Assembly: GCF_003712105.1 (NCBI RefSeq)
Contig: NZ_RHLG01000001.1
Span: forward strand, 372,001 to 436,000
Length of the DNA stretch: 64,000 bases
Source: Winogradskyella sp.
GTDB lineage: Bacteria > Bacteroidota > Bacteroidia > Flavobacteriales > Flavobacteriaceae
Direction of reading: 5' to 3'
A model generated the notes under the pieces. That model had not been told where the DNA came from, made no database searches, and worked only from the letters and a program-made list of their open reading frames with translations. The position numbers were made by a program, and so were the translations under genes. Below are positions 53,421-62,391 of the stretch, piece after piece (position 1 is the first letter of the stretch; the number at the start of each line of letters is the position of its first letter).

Positions 53421-53467
53421 ATTCTTCAGAAATAGTCACTGTTAATTAATACAAAAAAATAAAACTG
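53413..53467 (+). pseudogene. Decayed 5' end of a fifteenth DUF6090 copy
   Basis: Aligned without gaps to the gene starting at 46655, 43 of 55 bases match by my count. The start codon is ACG instead of ATG, and codon 11 is a stop. Similarity ends where a palindromic dispersed repeat begins (53471), so the rest of the copy has been lost or replaced. Confidence 0.65.
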
Positions 53468-53470
53468 TTT

Positions 53471-53497
53471 GTCATTCCTGCGTAGGCAGGAATCCAC
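53471..53497. repeat. Perfect palindromic dispersed repeat at the array end
   Basis: Arms ATTCCTGC (53474-53481) and GCAGGAAT (53486-53493) around GTAG, preceded by GTC. Same family as the two copies at 14745-14811. It marks the right boundary of the array. Confidence 0.7.
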
Positions 53498-53630
53498 AAA
53501 TTAATTCAAAAGCACTATAAACAGTCACCTTCTTCAACTTTAAGAACAATTTAACAAGACCTCAAAATCTAAATGTTAAAACTCACGCGTATCTCTTTTA
53601 ACAAGAATAGGCCTACATCTTGATTTTAAA

Positions 53631-53650
53631 GTTCTCATTCAACTGAGAAC
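53631..53650 (+). promoter_or_regulatory. Leader hairpin before the SH3/A2M genes
   Basis: GTTCTCA (53631-53637) and TGAGAAC (53644-53650) form a perfect 7-bp stem with a 6-base loop, 26 bases before the ATG at 53677. There is no T run, so it is more likely an operator or mRNA element than a terminator. Confidence 0.4.
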
Positions 53651-53676
53651 AAGTATTAATTTAAAATCCACACATT

Positions 53677-54489
53677 ATGTTTTTAAGAGTTTTAGTAGTG
53701 GCATGTTTTGCACTAAGTGTTGCATCTGCCCAAGATATCCAGTATGTATTTGCAGAAAACGGATTAGTAATAAGAGAACAACCAAATCAAGGTGCTACCA
53801 AAATTGGCATATTAGATTACGGTACAGCAGTAGAAGTTATTGAGTATACAGATTTGTCTTTAGATGTTAAGGACAAAAATAAAAAAGTGTCAGGGCAATG
53901 GGTAAAAATAAAAGGTCCTGAAGCTGGCGAGTACTTTAGAGAAGGCTACATTTTTAATGGTTACCTAACCGAAAGCAAAATAGAAAGTCCGCTTAAAGTG
54001 TACTCAGATGCTTTCACTGTTTTTATAGATGAATTAGGTAGAGATGCAGAATTAAAAACAGTTAATGATACATCAACTTTATTCAGTATTAAACAAGGTA
54101 TATCACTAGAAGATAGATACCTTAAAGTAAAGCATCATCAAGAGTATAGAACTATCGAAGTGTTTCAAAGCTACAGAAATAGTATTGCAACGAAATCTAA
54201 AGATGGAGATGTTGAGGTTATAGATTTTCAACACTACAATTCAAGCTGGAAGCCTCTAAAGATGTTACCGTCTTCAGATAATGTATTTAAAACCAAAGTG
54301 CTTTCTAAAAAAGATAGCAAACGATTCGGAACCATTGACGACGCTAAGCTAAAAGCACACTTAGAAACTAATGATGATGTGTCTTTTAATATAGTACCGA
54401 GCCAGATAAAGCTTAAAGTTCTTATGACAGATATTGATGGCTATAAGACTGAAAAAATTATCATTTTTGAGTTACCTTTAAAGGCGTAG
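53677..54489 (+). CDS. Secreted SH3-domain protein upstream of alpha-2-macroglobulin
   Basis: 270 residues. Signal peptide 1-18 (LRVLVVACFALSVASAQ). A bacterial SH3 domain covers about 22-100: VFAENGLVIREQPNQGATKIGILDYGTAVEVIEYTD, then GQWVKIKG and EYFREGYIFNGYL. The rest (105-270) is a beta-rich region not recognised. SH3b domains often bind cell-wall peptides. The A2M gene starts 44 bases downstream, so the two are probably co-transcribed and may work together at the cell surface. There is no lipobox; periplasmic by prediction. Confidence 0.75.
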   Translation: MFLRVLVVACFALSVASAQDIQYVFAENGLVIREQPNQGATKIGILDYGTAVEVIEYTDLSLDVKDKNKKVSGQWVKIKGPEAGEYFREGYIFNGYLTESKIESPLKVYSDAFTVFIDELGRDAELKTVNDTSTLFSIKQGISLEDRYLKVKHHQEYRTIEVFQSYRNSIATKSKDGDVEVIDFQHYNSSWKPLKMLPSSDNVFKTKVLSKKDSKRFGTIDDAKLKAHLETNDDVSFNIVPSQIKLKVLMTDIDGYKTEKIIIFELPLKA

Positions 54490-54533
54490 CAGTATTTTTT
54501 AACAACAACAGTATCACAGTAATATTCTAAATC

Positions 54534-57500
54534 ATGCAAATCAGAAAGTTATTTACTGCCCTTGCCATCCTTGTGCTAGTTGCGGCCTGTAAAGAAAAAG
54601 TAGACACAGATAACATTTTTAAGTTTAGGGATTATATAAGTTACACAACGTCTGGTGTGGTTTCAGTCGCTAGCCCAATTAAAATTGTTCTTGCAGATGA
54701 GGTCGAATCCTGGGAAATGGGGCAAGATTTAGATACTGATTTGGTTAAAATAAAACCTTATGTTCAGGGTAAATTACAAGCCCTAAATAAAACCACTCTT
54801 TTATTTACACCAGATGAATCGCTTGATTCTGATACTGAATATACCGTTACTGTACAAATCGGAAAGGTTTTTAATAAGATTCCGAAAGAGTTTAAATCTT
54901 ATACCTTTCAGTTTAAAACCATAACACCGAGTTTTAATATTAATACTGCCGATTTGCAATCGTATAGCAAAGATTGGCAATATGTACTAGCACAATTACG
55001 CTCGGCTGATGTTATTACATTAGAAGATGCTAAAAAATTAGTGTCTGCTTCCCAAAAGGGAAAAAACTTAAAGCTGGTTTGGAATGAAGCTTCAGATGTT
55101 TCAAAATATTTCGAATTTAAAATAGATAGCGTACAACGCTTTGTAGAAGATAGTAAAATTGATGTATCCTGGAATGGTAGTGCTATCGATGCCGAAAATA
55201 AAGGCGAAAATTCTATTACCATTCCAGGTAAAAACAACTTTACTATTGTAGATACGGAAGTATTTCAGTCTCCAGAACAGTATCTATCTATCAACTTTTC
55301 GGACCCATTAAAAAAACAACAAAATTTTGCGGGTTTAGTTACAATCCAAAAATCCAAAAATCCAAAATATGTTGTGGATGGTAATGTACTTAAAGTCTAT
55401 CCAGATGTCAAACTTGTTGGTGATATACAAGTTGATGTCTTTACGGGAATTATTAATACTGATGGTTTTAAGTTGAAAAGCAACTTCTCTGAGCGTTTAA
55501 CTTTTGAGTCGCTTAAACCTCAGGTACGACTTCTTGGTAACGGTACTATTTTACCAAATTCTAAAGACTTAAAGTTCAATTTTGAAGCAGTAAACCTTAG
55601 TAAGGTCGATGTGAGAGTCATCAAGATTTTTGAAGATAACGTTCTACAGTTTTTACAAAACAACAACATAAATAGTAACGACCGTTATGGTATTCGCAAT
55701 GTTGGACGTCGTATTGCTAAAGAAACCATAACACTTGTTGAAGATGAAACTCAAAACACAGGTAAATGGAAGTCTTATAGTATAGATTTATCACGATTTT
55801 TTACAGCAGATGTTGGTGCAATTTATAGAGTAGAATTAAGTTTTAAACGCGACTATTCGTTATACGATTGTAAGGCAAATGTTTCGGAATCTTCAGAAGA
55901 GGATTATTATGATGACTATTATGACGATGATTACTATGCTTCGGAAGACATTACGGAAGAGCAGCAAAATCAGTTAGAAGAAGATTATTGGGATAACATT
56001 AATTACAATTATCGTAATACTAACTACAGGTGGCGCGATAAGGATAATCCATGTACAGATTCTTATTACAACTACTCCAGTAGAATTGTTTCTCAAAATC
56101 TCATTGCTTCAAACTTAGGTGTAGTTGCTAAAAAAGGTACTGCAAACAAATATTTATTTGCCGTTACAGATATTTTATCTACCGATCCAGAAACAGGTGT
56201 AAGCGTAAGTCTATATAATTACCAGCAGCAACTACTAGTAAAAGGCATTACCAATCTAGATGGTATCACAGAAATAGAGTCCGACAAGCGCGCGGCTTTC
56301 GCTATTGCTAAAAAGGGTGCAAATACGAGCTATGTGAAATTAATGGATGGTAATTCTTTATCCTTAAGTAAGTTTAATGTGTCAGGTAAAAAATTACAAC
56401 GCGGACTTAAGGGCTATATTTATGGCGAACGTGGTGTTTGGCGACCAGGCGACAGTCTATTTCTAACATTTGTGCTTAATGATAATGCCAATAAATTACC
56501 GCAACGCCACCCAGTAAAATTAGAAATTACTGATCCAGTTGGTAAGCTAGTACATCGTCATGTATCCGTAGATAATGTAAATCATTTTTACGATTTTAAA
56601 GTACCTACAACTGCAGAATACAAAACAGGAAACTACTACGCTAAAGTATCTGTTGGAGGTGCGACATTTTCTAAAACACTTAAAATTGAAACGGTAAAGC
56701 CTAATCGATTAAAAATCAAAATAGATTTTGAAAATGAAGTCTTAACAAACAATTTACCACTTAAAGGTGATTTGAATGTAGCTTGGTTGCATGGTGCGCC
56801 TGCCAAAAATATTAAGGCTGAAGTTAAAGCAAAATTCACATCAAGAAGCACAAGTTTTGAAGGGTATAAGGATTATATATTTTCTGACCCAACACGAAGA
56901 TTTTCAACCGAAGAAACTATTGTGTTCGAAGGAAATCTAGATGCTAATGGTAACACTAAAATTAATCGCAAACTCAATATTGGCAAAAACGCACCTGGAA
57001 TGCTTAATGCACAGTTTTTGGTCAGAGCCTTTGAAAATGGCGGTGACTTTTCGTTAGATGCATTTACCATGCCTTATGCGCCGTACGATAGTTTTGTAGG
57101 ATTAAAATCACCTGAAGGCACTAATTACGGGTCGTATTATACTGATGAAAACCACACGTTCGATATTGCTACTGTAAACTCTGATGGTAAACCTCAATCA
57201 AGAAAAGGATTAGAAATTAAAGTATATAAAATTGAGTGGCGTTGGTGGTGGAACTCATCTTACGATAACCTATCGCGTTATGTGTCTAGCACATATCACA
57301 GACCTATTCAGCAATTCACTATAGATACCGACAGTAAAGGAAAAGCAAACTTCAAGCTTAATATCCCTGAAAGAGATCGTGGTCGCTACCTCATTAGAGT
57401 TTTAGACCCTAAGAGTGGTCATGCTACTGGCCGTACCGTTTATTTCTATAAAAACTGGTGGCAAACAACACCTTCGGCAGATAAAGATGCTGCGAAAATG

Positions 57501-60098
57501 TTGGTCTTCTCTACAGATAAAGATAATTACGACGTTGGTGAAACGGCAAAACTAACATTCCCATCTGGAAGTGAAGGTCGCGCATTAGTTAGTATCGAAA
57601 ACGGCAGTGAAGTGATCGATTACAAATGGGTAGAAACAAAACCTGGAGAGACTACAATAGACATTCCTGTAACTGCAGCCATGGCACCGAATGTGTTTTT
57701 AAATATTTCCTTGCTTCAGCCGCATGATGTAACAACTAACGATTTACCAATTCGTTTATATGGTGTTATCCCAATGTTGGTTGAAAATCCTGGAACACGA
57801 TTATCTCCACAAATTAGTATGCCTGATAAGATTCGTCCAGAAAGTGACTATGAGATCAAAGTTTCAGAAAAAGATAACAAAGCAATGACATACACCATTG
57901 CTGTTGTAGAAGAAGGTCTGTTAGATTTGACTAGATATAAAACACCAAATGTTTGGGATAGTTTCTACGCTCGTGAAGCTTTGGGTGTAAAAACCTGGGA
58001 TATTTTTGATGATGTAATTGGGGCATATTCTGGAAGCATTGATCAAGTATTTGCTATTGGCGGTGACGGTAGTGCTGCTAAGGCTAAAAACAAAAAGGCA
58101 AACAGATTTAAACCCGTAGTGACTTACCTAGGTCCATTTACTTTAGATCGAGACCAAACCAACACACATAAGCTTAAAATGCCAAACTATGTAGGTGCTG
58201 TTAGAACCATGGTTATCGCAGGAAATAATACTGCTGAAGCTTATGGTAATGCTGAAAAATCAGTTCAGGTAAAACAACCCTTAATGGTATTGGCAACTCT
58301 TCCTAGAAAGTTAAGTCCGGGTGAAAAAGTAACACTACCTGTGACTGTTTTTGCAATGGAAAACAAAGTGAAGAACGTTAATCTTCAACTAAAACTCAGT
58401 GATGGCATTTCTGTAAAGGGTGAGGCTTCACAGACCTTAAAATTTAATAATCCTGATGAAAAAATGGCTTATTTTGAGTTAGATGTATCTAAAGCAAAAG
58501 GCATAAATACTATTGAAGTTGTTGCATCTGGTCACGGTGAAAAATCGACTTATAACGTTGAGATAGATGTAGAAAATCCTAATCCAATAACTTCAAAAAT
58601 TATTGATAAGGAACTTCAAGCAAATGCCACGCAAGATGTATCATTTACAACTTTTGGAGTCTCAGGAACAAACTCTGCAACAGTAGAATTTTCAACATTA
58701 CCGCCAATGGATTTCAATAAACGATTAGCATATCTCATACGTTATCCTCATGGCTGTGTTGAGCAAACCACTTCGAGTGTGTTTCCACAATTGTTCTTAG
58801 AAGACATTTTTGATTTAACCCTTAATAAGAAAAAAGACATCCAAGAGAACATTAAAAGTGGTATTAATAGATTATCTAATTTTCAACAACCTAATGGTGG
58901 ATTAAGTTATTGGATTGGAGAAAACAGTGCTAACGATTGGGGCACTAGTTATGCAGGACATTTTATGCTCGAAGCAGAGAAAAAGGGTTATGTACTACCT
59001 CTAACTTTTAAAAGCAATTGGATACGTTACCAAAAACAAGCTGCTAGAGATTGGAGACCAAGTTATAGATACTATCGTAATGATTTAGCCCAAGCCTACA
59101 GATTGTATACCTTGGCTCTTGCAGGCAGTCCTGATTTAGGAAGTATGAATCGACTTAGAGAGTTCACAGAACTGTCTAATGACGCCAAATGGCGATTAGC
59201 AGCTGCTTATGCTTTAGCAGGACAAAAAGAGGCTAGTGATGCAATCTCTAAAACAGCAAATATAGATTTTGCTCCTCCAAAATCTAATTACTACACCTAT
59301 GGTTCGTTGGATAGAAACAGAGCTATGGCTCTAGAAACAATGCTGATAACAAATAACCCTAAGGCAGCTGATATGGCAAAATCAATTGGTAAATCATTGT
59401 CTAGCGACCAATGGATGAGTACACAAACTACCGCATATTGTTTGCTTTCGATTGGAAAGTTAATAACCAAAAATGGCGGTAAGGATTTAAGTCTAAGCTA
59501 TTCTATAAACGGAAAAACGGAAACCATATCGAGCAAAAAAGGTATTGCTCAACGCGAAATACCTGTAGTTGATGGCAGCAACAATATTACGATTGAAAAT
59601 AAAGATGGTAATGTGATTTATGTACGAGTATTAAACTCTGGAAAATTGAAGTTAGGAGAAGAATTACCCGTAAAACGTGGCTTCTCTATTTCTACAATAT
59701 TTAGAGATTTGCAAGGCAATAGAATTGATGTTTCAAAATTACAGCAAGGACAAGATTTTACAGCTACAGTAAGTATTACCAACCTCAATAATGAAACAGT
59801 TAAAGATGTAGCTTTAACTCAAATTTTCCCATCGGGTTGGGATATCGTAAACACGCGTTTTACCGACTTTGGAGATACTACAGTTAGCAAGGCTCGATAT
59901 ACAGATATTAGAGACGATCGTGTCAATTTTTACTTCGATATGAAGCCTAAAGGAAAATATGGTACTAAAACCTTTACCGTATTACTTAATGCGTCTTATT
60001 TAGGAACTTATTATCTTCCTGGAGCACAAGCAGAAGCTATGTACGACAATGATTATTTAGTAAGAAATAAAGGCCGTTGGGTCACTGTTGAAAAGTAA
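54534..60098 (+). CDS. Alpha-2-macroglobulin family lipoprotein with thioester
   Basis: 1854 residues, anchored by a lipoprotein signal (Cys19 in VLVAACKEK). Domain order fits bacterial A2M of the YfhM type: N-terminal beta domains, MG domains, GYIYGERGVWRPGDSLFLTFVLND (MG2-like, about 625), bait-region area near 900-1000, and a thioester CVEQ at Cys1408 (YPHGCVEQTTSS) in the helical domain (PNGGLSYWIGENSANDWGTSY). The C-terminal receptor-like domain ends GAQAEAMYDNDYLVRNKGRW. It traps foreign proteases in the periplasm to protect the envelope. A pbpC gene, its usual partner, is 2.3 kb downstream. Odd: an Asp/Tyr-rich insert near 450-505. Confidence 0.93.
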   Translation: MQIRKLFTALAILVLVAACKEKVDTDNIFKFRDYISYTTSGVVSVASPIKIVLADEVESWEMGQDLDTDLVKIKPYVQGKLQALNKTTLLFTPDESLDSDTEYTVTVQIGKVFNKIPKEFKSYTFQFKTITPSFNINTADLQSYSKDWQYVLAQLRSADVITLEDAKKLVSASQKGKNLKLVWNEASDVSKYFEFKIDSVQRFVEDSKIDVSWNGSAIDAENKGENSITIPGKNNFTIVDTEVFQSPEQYLSINFSDPLKKQQNFAGLVTIQKSKNPKYVVDGNVLKVYPDVKLVGDIQVDVFTGIINTDGFKLKSNFSERLTFESLKPQVRLLGNGTILPNSKDLKFNFEAVNLSKVDVRVIKIFEDNVLQFLQNNNINSNDRYGIRNVGRRIAKETITLVEDETQNTGKWKSYSIDLSRFFTADVGAIYRVELSFKRDYSLYDCKANVSESSEEDYYDDYYDDDYYASEDITEEQQNQLEEDYWDNINYNYRNTNYRWRDKDNPCTDSYYNYSSRIVSQNLIASNLGVVAKKGTANKYLFAVTDILSTDPETGVSVSLYNYQQQLLVKGITNLDGITEIESDKRAAFAIAKKGANTSYVKLMDGNSLSLSKFNVSGKKLQRGLKGYIYGERGVWRPGDSLFLTFVLNDNANKLPQRHPVKLEITDPVGKLVHRHVSVDNVNHFYDFKVPTTAEYKTGNYYAKVSVGGATFSKTLKIETVKPNRLKIKIDFENEVLTNNLPLKGDLNVAWLHGAPAKNIKAEVKAKFTSRSTSFEGYKDYIFSDPTRRFSTEETIVFEGNLDANGNTKINRKLNIGKNAPGMLNAQFLVRAFENGGDFSLDAFTMPYAPYDSFVGLKSPEGTNYGSYYTDENHTFDIATVNSDGKPQSRKGLEIKVYKIEWRWWWNSSYDNLSRYVSSTYHRPIQQFTIDTDSKGKANFKLNIPERDRGRYLIRVLDPKSGHATGRTVYFYKNWWQTTPSADKDAAKMLVFSTDKDNYDVGETAKLTFPSGSEGRALVSIENGSEVIDYKWVETKPGETTIDIPVTAAMAPNVFLNISLLQPHDVTTNDLPIRLYGVIPMLVENPGTRLSPQISMPDKIRPESDYEIKVSEKDNKAMTYTIAVVEEGLLDLTRYKTPNVWDSFYAREALGVKTWDIFDDVIGAYSGSIDQVFAIGGDGSAAKAKNKKANRFKPVVTYLGPFTLDRDQTNTHKLKMPNYVGAVRTMVIAGNNTAEAYGNAEKSVQVKQPLMVLATLPRKLSPGEKVTLPVTVFAMENKVKNVNLQLKLSDGISVKGEASQTLKFNNPDEKMAYFELDVSKAKGINTIEVVASGHGEKSTYNVEIDVENPNPITSKIIDKELQANATQDVSFTTFGVSGTNSATVEFSTLPPMDFNKRLAYLIRYPHGCVEQTTSSVFPQLFLEDIFDLTLNKKKDIQENIKSGINRLSNFQQPNGGLSYWIGENSANDWGTSYAGHFMLEAEKKGYVLPLTFKSNWIRYQKQAARDWRPSYRYYRNDLAQAYRLYTLALAGSPDLGSMNRLREFTELSNDAKWRLAAAYALAGQKEASDAISKTANIDFAPPKSNYYTYGSLDRNRAMALETMLITNNPKAADMAKSIGKSLSSDQWMSTQTTAYCLLSIGKLITKNGGKDLSLSYSINGKTETISSKKGIAQREIPVVDGSNNITIENKDGNVIYVRVLNSGKLKLGEELPVKRGFSISTIFRDLQGNRIDVSKLQQGQDFTATVSITNLNNETVKDVALTQIFPSGWDIVNTRFTDFGDTTVSKARYTDIRDDRVNFYFDMKPKGKYGTKTFTVLLNASYLGTYYLPGAQAEAMYDNDYLVRNKGRWVTVEK

Positions 60099-60410
60099 AT
60101 GATGAATAAAAACAAATCTTATTACGCCGTGATTTTCTCCTCAACACATGGAGAAATCATAGAGGGTTACTCTGAAATGGCACAGAAAATGGAAGATTTA
60201 GCAAAAACACAAGATGGGTATTTGGGCTTTGAAAGTGCTAAAGGCTCTATAGGTATCTCGATTAGTTATTGGGAAAGCTTAGATGCCATTAAACAATGGA
60301 AAGCTAATTCTGAGCATCTTTTGGCACAACAAAAAGGACGCGAGCAATGGTACAATTGGTACAAAGTTAGAATTTGTAAAGTTGAGCGTGAATATGACTA
60401 TAAACGCTGA
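60099..60410 (+). CDS. Antibiotic biosynthesis monooxygenase (ABM) fold protein
   Basis: A 103-residue protein with the dimeric alpha/beta ABM pattern: YYAVIFSSTHGE, then YSEMAQKMEDLAKTQDGYLGFESAKG, ISYWESLDAIKQWKANSEHLLAQQKGREQWYNWYKVRICKVEREY. Members include YqjZ-type monooxygenases and heme-degrading relatives; here the Trp/Tyr-rich second half matches the YqjZ group, whose role is not established. It starts directly after the A2M stop, so it is translated from the same message. Two adjacent ATGs leave one residue of start uncertainty. Confidence 0.85.
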   Translation: MMNKNKSYYAVIFSSTHGEIIEGYSEMAQKMEDLAKTQDGYLGFESAKGSIGISISYWESLDAIKQWKANSEHLLAQQKGREQWYNWYKVRICKVEREYDYKR

Positions 60411-60418
60411 GGTAAAGA

Positions 60419-62230
60419 CTATCGCTTTAATGTAAAATGCCCAGTAAATTTTTGGTTGTCTAAAACTATATAATACCAATAATCTGAAGTAGGTAGGTTT
60501 TGTCCATTATATGTGCCATCCCAATTGGCGTCTGTATTTACGGCTGAGTACAATAATTTTCCATATCGGTCAAATATATATACTTCAGTAGATGAAAAAT
60601 GCGTATCTAAGTTTAATGAGAAGAAATCATTTCGCCCATCGCCATTTGGCGTTATAAACTTTTGTATATATAAATGAAAATACTCTTGTGTAACACTAAA
60701 GTTGCAATCGTCAAACCTAACATATATTGTATAAAGACCTGTGGTAACATTACTAAATATATTGCTTGATTGATAGTTTATACCATCTAAAGAATATTGG
60801 TAGATGCCACTGCCAGAAACATTCACAGTAATGGAACTTTGATTAGAAACAATACTATCTATAACAGGAACTTCGATTGCACTGACATTAAAAATAATTA
60901 TGTCTGTTAAGCAACCATCTGTTACTTCTACTTGATAAATACCACTTGTATCAACAGAAATAGACTGTGTCATTTCACCCGAATCCCACAAATATTGAGG
61001 ATTAGAAATAGATGAATTAGCAACTAGAGGTAAATCATCTCCTTCACACAGACTTACAAACTCTTCTGTCGTTTGAATTGGTTGTGTGCCTGTAACTTCC
61101 CACATACAACTCACAGTATTGAAAGTTGCCGTTTCCCAACACTCCAAGCCTGTTGGTGCTAATGGTTGTGTGCCTGTAACTTCCCACATGCAGCTGACAT
61201 CATTAAAGGTTGCTGTTTCCCAACATTCCAAGCCTGTCGGTGCTGTTGGTTGTGTGCCTGTAACTTCCCACATGCAACTTACAGTATTGAAAGTTGCCGT
61301 TTCCCAACACTCCAAGCCTGTTGGTGCTAATGGTTGTGTGCCTGTAACTTCCCACATACAACTTACAGTATTGAAAGTTGCCGTTTCCCAACATTCCAAG
61401 CCTGTTGGTGCTAATGGTTGTGTGCCTGTAACTTCCCACATGCAACTCATAGTATTAAACGTGGCTGTTTCCCAACACTCCAAGCCTGTTGGTGCTGTTG
61501 GTTGTGTACCTGTAACTTCCCACATGCAGCTGACATCATTAAAGGTTGCTGTTTCCCAACATTCCAAGCCAGTTGGTGCTGTTGGTTGTGTACCTGTAAC
61601 TTCCCACATGCAACTCATAGTATTAAGCGTGGCCGTTTCCCAACATTCTAATCCTGTCGGCGCTACAGGAGTTGTGTCGGTGATCGTAACGGTGACTGTT
61701 ATGGTGTATTGATGACTAATATGCCCGTTGCTAACAGGATTACAACCAGGGTCTGAAACTGGAATTATGTCAATACTCAAATTATCACCAAAATCTGGCT
61801 GAATACCAGAATTAAGCGGGCTACCCAATGGATTTCCATAATTAAAAGTAGGAGGATTTACATTTACAGGGTAATTAGGTTCTGCAATCAAATTTGTAGC
61901 AGGTAAACATGTAGCACCACCAACGTAAGTTGTACACCCATAAAACATATTGAAATAGGTTAGATAATGCGGACATACATTATTATTAGAGTAACCTGTA
62001 AAGTTTATTTCTATACTTATACTTGAGATCTCCTCACAAGGGTTTGCGCTTGATGGTAATGTAAAATCATGGGCATAACCGTCACTATGTTGAGTTATAT
62101 TGCCTAAGCCATTCCATGCTTTTCTATCAATACCAATTGTTGCATCATTATGGGTTTGTGTTAAAATAACTTGACCAAAGGATATACCTGTTAGTAAGAT
62201 TAAAAACAATGCTATATTATACCTGAGCAT
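60419..62230 (-). CDS. T9SS type B secreted repeat protein
   Basis: 603 residues. Signal peptide 1-19 (IALFLILLTGISFGQ). A beta-rich domain with several cysteines covers 20-185. Seven tandem 28-residue units follow at 190-385 (TGLECWETATFN; SCMWEVTGTQP, two Cys each). A region to about 515 (SLCEGDDLPLVANSS; GIYQVEVTDGCL) reads like flavobacterial adhesin Ig/PKD material. The C-terminal sorting domain is typical of type B gliding-associated proteins: FITPNGDGRNDFF, VYIFDRYGKLLYS, WDGTYNGQNLPTSDYWYYI. It is probably surface-exposed, and converges on the ABM gene with 8 bases between them. Confidence 0.93.
   Translation of the reverse strand: MLRYNIALFLILLTGISFGQVILTQTHNDATIGIDRKAWNGLGNITQHSDGYAHDFTLPSSANPCEEISSISIEINFTGYSNNNVCPHYLTYFNMFYGCTTYVGGATCLPATNLIAEPNYPVNVNPPTFNYGNPLGSPLNSGIQPDFGDNLSIDIIPVSDPGCNPVSNGHISHQYTITVTVTITDTTPVAPTGLECWETATLNTMSCMWEVTGTQPTAPTGLECWETATFNDVSCMWEVTGTQPTAPTGLECWETATFNTMSCMWEVTGTQPLAPTGLECWETATFNTVSCMWEVTGTQPLAPTGLECWETATFNTVSCMWEVTGTQPTAPTGLECWETATFNDVSCMWEVTGTQPLAPTGLECWETATFNTVSCMWEVTGTQPIQTTEEFVSLCEGDDLPLVANSSISNPQYLWDSGEMTQSISVDTSGIYQVEVTDGCLTDIIIFNVSAIEVPVIDSIVSNQSSITVNVSGSGIYQYSLDGINYQSSNIFSNVTTGLYTIYVRFDDCNFSVTQEYFHLYIQKFITPNGDGRNDFFSLNLDTHFSSTEVYIFDRYGKLLYSAVNTDANWDGTYNGQNLPTSDYWYYIVLDNQKFTGHFTLKR
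61076..61663 (-). repeat. Seven in-frame tandem repeats of 84 bases
   Basis: 588 bases, exactly seven 84-base units inside the T9SS type B gene. Units differ only at a few positions (Asp-Val, Thr-Met or Thr-Val after FN; Thr, Leu or Ile after QP). On the opposite strand the same DNA gives a long shadow frame. The high identity suggests recent unequal crossing-over or slippage. Confidence 0.92.
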
Positions 62231-62391
62231 TTTACTTTTTTTCTATATGCTGAAAAACGTTAGAAATATCTTAAAAAATAAAGCTATTAAAGTCTGAATG
62301 ACGATTTCGCACGTTTAAATATATAGATTAATTTGTCGAAATTGTGACGGTTAAAAACAGAAAAAACAATTATTACTAGTTTGTATAGTTG

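Larger units (their letters stand above)
39003..53467 (+). repeat. Tandem array of 14 DUF6090-type paralogues plus one decayed copy
   Basis: Fourteen same-strand genes share a near-identical 5' module of about 145 bases. It encodes [12 protein letters not shown], a short linker, YFKYAIGEILLVVIGILIAL (one membrane helix) and QINNWNEN. After residue 50 the proteins diverge strongly, but every copy has a motif near residues 127-150 of type SGK[IL]x[LI][IL]xNDSLKxxI. Predicted topology: N-terminus inside, about 190 variable residues outside. Neighbours overlap by 8 bases (seven junctions) or 4 bases (three), or are 3-4 bases apart (two). One unrelated large gene interrupts the series after copy 5. 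I recall the family as DUF6090; no function is known to me. Confidence 0.85.

Noticed and set aside
39003-53467. Possibility that the array is a CRISPR or phage structure
   Set aside because: The repeats are about 145 bases long, code for the starts of full-size genes, and no cas, integrase or structural phage gene is present.
54908-55237. 109-codon minus-strand frame within A2M
   Set aside because: Antisense shadow without recognisable domain or start context.
61086-61712. Long plus-strand open frame of 208 codons with repeats
   Set aside because: It is the antisense shadow of the seven-unit repeat in the T9SS type B gene; no signal peptide or family match of its own.
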